Source: a virus
DNA: 34,553 bases
Direction: 5' to 3' (one strand)
Virus record (IMG/VR): IMGVR_UViG_3300035698_010668
Span: 1-34,553 of that record
Shown here in pieces: positions 30,537 to 34,553 of the stretch (position 1 is the first letter of the stretch; each line of letters starts with the position of its first letter). The notes under the pieces were generated by a model, which searched no databases, had not been told where the DNA came from, and saw nothing but the letters and a program-made list of their open reading frames with translations. A program made the translations under genes and the position numbers.

Positions 30537-30806
30537 TTATTCGGTCGATCCGTCGGGGTTGCCAACGGCGAGAATCCGACCGTCAAACGCCAGAAACTCG
30601 TCCTCGTCAGAGTATCGGAGGGGGCGTAGTGAGTAAGACAAGTCTCGCCCTTGATTGTCGACAATCACCACCGCGGGGTTATCGTCAGCGCAATAGGGGC
30701 CGCCCGAGTACGGGAAACCGTACCAGCCGTTTCCCCGATAAAACCAGACTGTGAAGGATTGCAGAAAGCGGAAGGGTGTGTCGGTTTTCAAGTCTCTAAG
30801 GTTCAT
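30537..30806 (-). CDS. Small hypothetical protein (89 aa)
   Basis: ATG at 30806 with AGGAG upstream in the CAGTAGGAGA leader. Sequence NLRDLKTDTPFRFLQSFTVW, then FYRGNGWYGFPYSGGPYC, VVIVDNQGRDLSYSLRPLRY. Strand-rich, many aromatics, no signal peptide. Similar in layout to the next upstream gene (104 aa), perhaps same family type. No function recognised. Confidence 0.6.
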   Translation of the reverse strand: MNLRDLKTDTPFRFLQSFTVWFYRGNGWYGFPYSGGPYCADDNPAVVIVDNQGRDLSYSLRPLRYSDEDEFLAFDGRILAVGNPDGSTE

Positions 30807-30837
30807 CGGTTCATTCTCCTACTGGGGAAGTTAGCAA

Positions 30838-30874
30838 CCACGCTAGGCGCTTCGGGGTGAAGCGCCACGCGTGG
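30838..30874 (-). other. Intergenic hairpin with internal loop
   Basis: Outer stem CCACGC (30838-30843) with GCGTGG (30869-30874), inner stem GGCGCTTC (30846-30853) with GAAGCGCC (30859-30866), a TA/AC internal loop and a 5-nt top loop. One of the most stable-looking folds in the window. No U tract. Confidence 0.7.
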
Positions 30875-30877
30875 GGG

Positions 30878-31192
30878 CTAGCGCGCCGCCACGTTTCTCC
30901 ACCCGACATTCTCTCGCCGCATTGATTCGGAGGGGGTTTCATGCCGGCCAACCTCGAATCGTGCGGCGCTTAGGTCATATCGCCAAGAAAGGGGGCGGTT
31001 GTACAATCCCCACGAGAACGGCGAGCCGTCGGGAAGTTGGCCGCTGACGTAATACTCCCGGTTGGCAGTGTCCCAAGCTATCGCATCAATGATCCAGTCT
31101 TGGGCGTACGGCCAGGACTCGCGCGGTCGCGCTTCTTGCGAGAGTCCGGGGATACTGGCAACGTCCGTTCCGAGCCACTTATTAATCCGCAT
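30878..31192 (-). CDS. Hypothetical protein (104 aa)
   Basis: ATG at 31192 after CAGTAGGAGATCGATCG. It reads MRINKWLGTDVASIPGLSQE, then WPYAQDWIIDAIAWDTANRE, YYVSGQLPDGSPFSW and a basic tail MRRENVGWRNVAAR. Trp-rich and soluble. No family recognised. Confidence 0.6.
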   Translation of the reverse strand: MRINKWLGTDVASIPGLSQEARPRESWPYAQDWIIDAIAWDTANREYYVSGQLPDGSPFSWGLYNRPLSWRYDLSAARFEVGRHETPSESMRRENVGWRNVAAR

Positions 31193-31219
31193 CGATCGAT
31201 CTCCTACTGGGGAAGGGGG

Positions 31220-31414
31220 CTAAAACATATCGGGCGTGATCGGATCTAGTTCAGGATCGATTGCACGGGCGATGACAGCGCACAAGGAGCGCTGGTCAAA
31301 GTCTTCCGCCAGATTGTCCAGCACCGACCGGAAGGCATCCAGCGATAGCACGCGCTGCGCGATAGAAATTGCCTGTACGCTTGCGCCGGCTTGTGCGGGG
31401 GTGAGTGTGTGCAC
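31220..31414 (-). CDS. Hypothetical protein (64 aa), first gene of the minus operon
   Basis: GTG at 31414 with AGGAG eight bases upstream. Reads VHTLTPAQAGASVQAISIAQ, RVLSLDAFRSVLDNLAEDF, DQRSLCAVIARAIDPELDP. Mostly helical, small and acidic at the end. It is the promoter-proximal gene of this operon. No family recognised. Confidence 0.6.
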   Translation of the reverse strand: MHTLTPAQAGASVQAISIAQRVLSLDAFRSVLDNLAEDFDQRSLCAVIARAIDPELDPITPDMF

Positions 31415-31460
31415 GGTCGTCTCTCCTACTGGGGTGTGGGTGTGTTTTCTCTCCACAGCT

Positions 31461-31488
31461 ATCCTAGCAGAAATGCAGAAATAGGCAA
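31461..31488 (-). promoter_or_regulatory. Sigma70-like promoter for the minus operon
   Basis: On the minus strand, TTGCCT (31488-31483) and TAGGAT (31466-31461) are separated by 16 bases, with TGC just before the -10 (extended -10 form). The predicted start lies about 40 bases ahead of the GTG at 31414. CTATTC motifs cluster just upstream (31501-31560), where a regulator could bind. The surrounding ~160 bases are visibly AT-richer than the window. Confidence 0.55.
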
Positions 31489-31657
31489 TAATCTGCGGTA
31501 GAATAGCGGCGGAATAGTGAAATAATCGGCCGACGCACCTAGCAGAGAACAGAACTATTCTGCGATTATTTTGGATTGTGAACTGGACACTTAACAAAAC
31601 GAAACCAAGGGGGGGTATAGGTCAAGGGCTACCCTGCCATTAGGTGGAATTCGCGTG

Positions 31658-31669
31658 AGGATGCATCCT
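31658..31669. promoter_or_regulatory. Perfect palindrome AGGATGCATCCT
   Basis: A 12-bp perfect palindrome whose half-site AGGAT recurs in the palindrome at 31725-31736; together they look like operators for a dimer. Confidence 0.5.
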
Positions 31670-31724
31670 AAGGGGGAGCAGGCTGTTGTGGGTTAGGAGT
31701 CAAGAAGGTGCATCGGATCGCGTT

Positions 31725-31736
31725 AGGATCGATCCT
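31725..31736. promoter_or_regulatory. Perfect palindrome AGGATCGATCCT
   Basis: Same half-site as 31658-31669 with the two central bases swapped; the centres are 67 bases apart. Confidence 0.5.
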
Positions 31737-31831
31737 GGGGGACTGTTTTCAGAAACAGATTGACGCAATGGGTGGAGTCTGTATATTGGAGGTAATCGGG
31801 CAAAACCGAATACGTTCCCTTGTGGAACACG

Positions 31832-31876
31832 AGAAGGCCAGTAAGAGCCCTGCCCGGTTGCGCTGGCCTTCTTTTA
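31832..31876 (+). terminator. Strong rho-independent terminator (+)
   Basis: AGAAGGCCAG (31832-31841) pairs with CTGGCCTTCT (31863-31872), 10 bp, with a 21-nt loop and a TTTATT tail completing a T-rich tract. In the + direction this is a good terminator, yet no + gene precedes it, so a non-coding + transcript of about 200 bases is possible. Confidence 0.65.
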
Positions 31877-31930
31877 TTGGCGCACGCGGGCCGTCGTACA
31901 GCTAAGAATGCAATTAGCCCGCAACCGGTA

Positions 31931-32037
31931 GCAAGCGGAAACGGTACGCCACCTACGGCAAGAACGGATCCGCGGCCCAATGACCCGCAACCCGGTGACA
32001 GGGTCCACCTAGGTTTGCAAGCGGATCTTGCAAGCGG
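31931..32037 (+). repeat. Iteron-like GCAAGCGG repeats
   Basis: GCAAGCGG is found at 31931-31938, 32017-32024 and 32030-32037. The last two are part of TTGCAAGCGG copies exactly 13 bases apart, as in tandem iterons. Confidence 0.55.
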
Positions 32038-32439
32038 CCACGCTACTGGAACTCTCCTCTATTGGTCATCCGGTTCTTTGCGCGCCAACTCTACGCGCTA
32101 CCAGCTTCAGCCGATGCACGCCATGTACTCTGAGGGTTTGGCCTACATCCCGTAGAGGGGCATGGTTTGGCCGGCTTGTCGATCATGGATCGGCAGCGAT
32201 GAGTCACAAGCCAGCTTGTCGGCAACGAGTGGAAGGCTACTGAGGCCCTATTCCAGGGCTATTCTGGCACCGATCTGGCACTATTCCGGCACCACGTCAC
32301 GGGTGCGATCGGCAGGACAAGAGAAAGCAGAATGGGGTCGAGGGGGAAGAGGAACGGCTGTTACTCTATGTTAGAGCACCTTTTACCCCGTTCAGGGGGG
32401 GAACCACGGGCCAGCAGGAAACCCGGTTCAATTCTCGCC

Positions 32440-32485
32440 GGCATGGCCCCTCTAGGGGGCATGATACGAATGGCACGGCCATGCC
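32440..32485. repeat. Inverted repeat with nested hairpin
   Basis: GGCATGGCC (32440-32448) and GGCCATGCC (32477-32485) pair perfectly; GCCCC and GGGGC at 32446-32460 form a nested hairpin. Confidence 0.55.
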
Positions 32486-32688
32486 ATTTGCCACCGTGGC
32501 GGGTCTACACCTAAGAGGTACGGGGCGTGCTCTATCCACGCGGGATAGTGCATGCGTTGCCCCAACCCATTGCAGCATAAGGGGTTACGCCAACGGAAGG
32601 AAGCCGCCGGTAGTGGTGAGCGAATCGAGGATGCGAGGGGATGGCAGTCTAGGCAAGGGGGTGGTGGATCGTGCGAATGCATGGTCTG

Positions 32689-32754
32689 CCCCGTCCCCCT
32701 ACCCCGCCGGGCCCCCAACGCGGTCCCCGTCCCCTATATGGTACCTACTCCCCC
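32689..32754 (-). other. Tract with seven G runs (G-quadruplex potential)
   Basis: On the minus strand, seven runs of four or five G fall within 66 bases (C runs at 32689, 32695, 32702, 32712, 32725, 32731 and 32750 on +). It is just downstream of the stop of the 111-aa gene. Confidence 0.6.
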
Positions 32755-32796
32755 TACTTCGCAGAACATCCATACCCTAACCCATTTGAATGCCCA

Positions 32797-33132
32797 TTAA
32801 GGCGTCTGAGAGCGTCCCTGAGCGTCTGCTGTCGTGCGTGCAGATTGGGACGTGGGTGGAGTTTGAGGCTGTGAGGGAGGCGTACAGGGCGTGTGGATGT
32901 CTACCCCTATCTTCGCCACCTCCGCGTGGGATGTTTCCCTGAGCGTCTTCAGAAACTGAATGTCTTCGGGGGTTTCTGGACAGCAGTTTCCGTTTCGCAG
33001 GCAGCACAGTCGGGGCTGCACGAGCAGGAAGGTCACGCACAGTGGTTTGTCGGTATCGAGGGCTTGCTCGCATTTTTCGATTGTGGTGTACGATCCGTGG
33101 ATGCCTGACGTGGAGAACAGGACGAAGTTCAT
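32797..33132 (-). CDS. Hypothetical protein (111 aa), conserved-looking core
   Basis: ATG at 33132 overlaps the previous stop (ATGA). MNFVLFSTSGIHGSYTTIEK is the front; VTFLLVQPRLCCLRNGNCC followed by PETPEDIQFLKTLRETS is a strand-turn-helix pattern I have seen in small phage proteins. The C-terminal third is Pro/Thr/Ser-rich and likely disordered. Unknown function. The gene ends before the G-run tract. Confidence 0.6.
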   Translation of the reverse strand: MNFVLFSTSGIHGSYTTIEKCEQALDTDKPLCVTFLLVQPRLCCLRNGNCCPETPEDIQFLKTLRETSHAEVAKIGVDIHTPCTPPSQPQTPPTSQSARTTADAQGRSQTP

Positions 33133-33341
33133 CTCGTCCGCCTGTCCTCCAGCCGGAAGAACCCGGTGAAGTCGTCACCGAGCCCCACCGCATGGTAGTG
33201 CCACGGTTCTGGTGAATGGCTCATCCCGTCATCCTTTCTGCTAAACATGCCCGCAGTATTCAGAGGTGAGCCTCCCCAGTTCGTAATGGGGTCGTACTCG
33301 TTCCCCACCGCCTTCACTGGCCACTTGCTTGGGTCGTACAT
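33129..33341 (-). CDS. Small protein with internal MSHSPEPW start (70 aa)
   Basis: ATG at 33341 with GGAGG upstream gives 70 aa: MYDPSKWPVKAVGNEYDPIT and, from residue 40, MSHSPEPWHYHAVG. The MSHSPEPW element is the start of the neighbouring family, and an AAAGGA lies eight bases before its ATG at 33224, so a 31-aa product is also possible. The family's later CVN segment is missing, so this looks truncated and joined to another N-terminus. Confidence 0.5.
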   Translation of the reverse strand: MYDPSKWPVKAVGNEYDPITNWGGSPLNTAGMFSRKDDGMSHSPEPWHYHAVGLGDDFTGFFRLEDRRTR

Positions 33342-33706
33342 CCCTCACCTCCAGTGCTACGCTTCTGTGCCCGATAATGGTTCAACCACGACTCCAACAC
33401 GGGGCCGTATGGCGAGTCGCTGGTGACCTTGACCGGCATAGTCATCAGGCTGTCGATCAGGTTCTTGATCGTCCCGCACTTTAGGACTTCACTGGGCACG
33501 CTGGCCAACTCGTTCACGCAAGCGACGATGCGCTCCATGTCGGCGGCGTTGATTCCTTCCGCGTTCTCGCAGTAATCCCTGCCGATTATGGCGTCTGCTA
33601 CAAGATTGCCGTTGGCGTCGAAGATTCCATCGACGGAACACAGATTCTTGCCGTTTCGGTCAAGCAGTTCGCCCTCTGTGCTCCACGGTTCCGGTGAATG
33701 GCTCAC
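33314..33706 (-). CDS. (M/V)SHSPEPW-family protein (130 aa)
   Basis: GTG at 33706 after GGAGG, coupled by GTGA to the preceding gene. It starts VSHSPEPWSTEGELLDRNGK and continues with DGIFDANGNLVADAI, NAADMERIVACVNELASVP. The 'N..D..RIVACVN' helix is the hallmark of this common phage family of unknown function. A C-terminal extension (NLIDSLMTMPVKVTS) is specific to this copy. It overlaps the next gene by 28 bases. Confidence 0.65.
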   Translation of the reverse strand: MSHSPEPWSTEGELLDRNGKNLCSVDGIFDANGNLVADAIIGRDYCENAEGINAADMERIVACVNELASVPSEVLKCGTIKNLIDSLMTMPVKVTSDSPYGPVLESWLNHYRAQKRSTGGEGCTTQASGQ

Positions 33707-34020
33707 TTCACATCCTCCCTGATAGTCTTGACAATCCCGAGCGACTCCTCTGCCTCTGCAACCTCCCCGCCGACGGCAATCTGCGGCTTGAGATGGACCC
33801 CCTCCATCAGCTCGTCTGGCAGCTCCCGGCAAAAGTTCACGCAGGCCACGATGTGCTTGGCGTCTTCCTCGGTGAAATCGACATACGAGCCATCGAAGTA
33901 GTTCTCGTTGCCAACCCCCGCAACCTCATCGCCGGCGGCGTCCACGACGGCCGTGTAGTCGTCGTAGGTGCCACTGTGTTCTCGCTGTTCTACCTTCCAC
34001 GGTTTCGGTGAATGGGTCAC
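33703..34020 (-). CDS. VTHSPKPW-family protein (105 aa)
   Basis: GTG at 34020 after AAGGAGG. Starts VTHSPKPWKVEQREHSGT and continues AVVDAAGDEVAGVGNENYFD and EEDAKHIVACVNFCRELPDE, again the family with a CVN helix. It is a diverged paralogue of the 130-aa neighbour. Unknown function. Confidence 0.65.
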   Translation of the reverse strand: MTHSPKPWKVEQREHSGTYDDYTAVVDAAGDEVAGVGNENYFDGSYVDFTEEDAKHIVACVNFCRELPDELMEGVHLKPQIAVGGEVAEAEESLGIVKTIREDVK

Positions 34021-34202
34021 CTCTCCACCTCCTTCCATCGTGTCAGTATCAACCACCCCTCGCATTCCAGCACCGCGGCCCCGGAGCTGCCCGTCTTCTT
34101 GTCCGTTACCTCAACGTCTCGCTGGATCGTGTGCTCTTTCCACGCTCGGTCGGGGTCATCGGCTCGGCAGACGGAGACCCTGGTGCCGGCGCGGAGGATC
34201 AC
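34017..34202 (-). CDS. Hypothetical protein (61 aa)
   Basis: GTG at 34202 is used because it overlaps the stop of the Cys-rich gene (GTGA). An alternative ATG at 34292 would extend deep into that gene. It reads ILRAGTRVSVCRADDPDRAW, then EHTIQRDVEVTDKKTGSSGA and VLECEGWLILTRWKEVER. Strand-rich. No family recognised. Confidence 0.55.
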   Translation of the reverse strand: MILRAGTRVSVCRADDPDRAWKEHTIQRDVEVTDKKTGSSGAAVLECEGWLILTRWKEVER

Positions 34203-34553
34203 TTGGCTTCCCAGTTGGGACAGTTCACTGGCGTGCATGTGCAGGTACGAGAAGACATCCAGCAAGTATCCACATGTTTGCACGTTTCGCACGTCCGCTC
34301 GGAAGCCACCTTCGTGCAGACATCCCGAGCAACTGCGACGAGTGCTGGGTCAGTTGCGCCAGAGCGGCAGCCGCCGTGGAAAATCCTCCAGTGGGACGCT
34401 AGTTCGGGTTCCTTCGCTTCCCAGCCCTCACATCTTGGCGACACGGTCAGCGTCGCGTACCCTTTCGGGTGCTCACAACACGGCATCCCCTGCACGTAGG
34501 CGCAGTGTTTGCAGTCAGCACACGCCAGCTCGGGTTCCTTCGGCCTGAACTTC
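34199..34553 (-). CDS. Cys-rich protein (5' end outside window)
   Basis: Open to the right edge of the window. Upstream part: KEPELACADCKHCAYVQG, then GMPCCEHPKGYATLTVSPRC, GWEAKEPELASHW, and near the end ERTCETCKHVDTC with CTCTPVNCPNWEAK. Several CxxC knuckles suggest two zinc-binding units; the KEPELA phrase occurs twice, so the unit may be duplicated. The start codon lies beyond base 34553. Confidence 0.6.
   Translation of the reverse strand, partial: KFRPKEPELACADCKHCAYVQGMPCCEHPKGYATLTVSPRCEGWEAKEPELASHWRIFHGGCRSGATDPALVAVARDVCTKVASERTCETCKHVDTCWMSSRTCTCTPVNCPNWEAK

Larger units (their letters stand above)
30815..31434 (-). repeat. Three copies of a 13-bp ribosome-site leader
   Basis: TCTCCTACTGGGG (minus: CCCCAGTAGGAGA) occurs at 30815-30827, 31200-31212 and 31422-31434, each just upstream of a gene start. 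Variants with CCCCGAGGAG or CCCCGGAGGA lie ahead of other genes of this operon, so a common leader design is used. Confidence 0.85.
31501..32286. repeat. Dispersed CTATTC-type motif, six copies
   Basis: CTATTC occurs at 31555-31560, 32248-32253, 32259-32264 and 32281-32286 on the + strand, and at 31501-31506 and 31512-31517 on the minus strand, in most cases followed by a pyrimidine, a variable base and G/C. The half-site cluster near the promoter and the second cluster 0.7 kb away look like binding sites of one protein. Confidence 0.6.
31600..32796. other. Gene-poor control region
   Basis: No convincing gene on either strand. It contains two 12-bp palindromes, a + strand terminator, GCAAGCGG repeats, CTATTC motifs, an inverted repeat at 32440-32485 and a C-run tract at its right end. 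Candidate replication origin or regulatory spacer between two minus-strand operons. Confidence 0.6.

Noticed and set aside
30815-31434. Possible CRISPR-like array (three repeats)
   Set aside because: The repeats are ribosome-site leaders ahead of genes, at unequal spacing, and no spacers or cas genes are present.
31723-31980. Minus ORF of 85 aa and overlapping + ORF of 65 aa (31708-31905)
   Set aside because: They run through the palindromes and terminator, lack good ribosome sites and do not look like proteins.
32362-32445. tRNA-like bases (TTAGAGCACC, GGTTCAATTC)
   Set aside because: D-loop and T-loop look-alikes are present but no anticodon stem, T-stem or acceptor pairing can be built.
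1-34553. Use of TAG as a sense codon in the whole genome
   Set aside because: Several clear genes end in TAG next to the following gene start (e.g. 18140, 18670, 22713), and long genes have no internal TAG.

Overview
The window is part of a GC-rich genome of a tailed bacteriophage (Caudoviricetes). It carries a large terminase, portal, scaffold-like protein, major capsid protein, neck protein, beta-propeller-like tail protein and large internal-virion (polyvalent-type) proteins. No tape-measure, sheath or tail-tube gene is visible, so a short-tailed (podovirus-like) particle is the best guess. The host cannot be read from the sequence. Shine-Dalgarno sites of the AGGAGG type are strong and TAA, TAG and TGA all serve as stops, so the bacterial code applies. 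Both window edges cut through genes: a Cys4 protein on the left (+) and a Cys-rich protein on the right (-).

Positions 1-22713 (+): a tightly packed structural operon with many ATGA or GTGA stop/start overlaps. The order is zinc-binding tail fragment, GT-A glycosyltransferase, unknown, scaffold, capsid, decoration-like protein, terminator-like hairpin, small unknown, second glycosyltransferase, small genes (including an OB-fold ORF with no ATG, a zinc ribbon and a DUF3307 membrane protein), TerS candidate, TerL, small protein, portal, unknown, connector, a 56-aa DFTGL peptide, two small virion-like proteins, an ADP-ribosyltransferase-like virion protein, the 700-aa tail protein, a collagen-like virion protein, Cys-rich small proteins and four consecutive Gln-rich proteins.

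Positions 22715-23062 (-) hold one exported small protein lying antiparallel inside the + cluster. Positions 23075-26815 (+) encode a 1246-aa internal-virion/polyvalent protein whose N-terminus resembles that of the ADP-ribosyltransferase-like protein.

Positions 26718-31414 (-): an operon of mostly small accessory genes (degenerate resolvase-like protein, 31-aa membrane peptide, Cys4 protein, DUF3560 protein, many unknowns). Nearly every intergenic gap holds a GC-rich hairpin followed by a CCCC-plus-AGGAG leader. Two of these leaders are 51-nt repeats whose stems covary. A sigma70-like promoter lies just upstream at 31461-31488.

Positions 31600-32796: about 1.2 kb without a convincing gene. 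It has six CTATTC motifs (together with the adjoining promoter region), iteron-like repeats, two 12-bp palindromes, a strong + strand terminator and a G-run tract, and it is the best candidate for a control region or replication origin.

Positions 32797-34553 (-): a second minus-strand cluster of overlapping small genes, including tandem members of a family that starts (M/V)(S/T)HSP(E/K)PW.

No replication, lysis or lysogeny gene was recognised with confidence.
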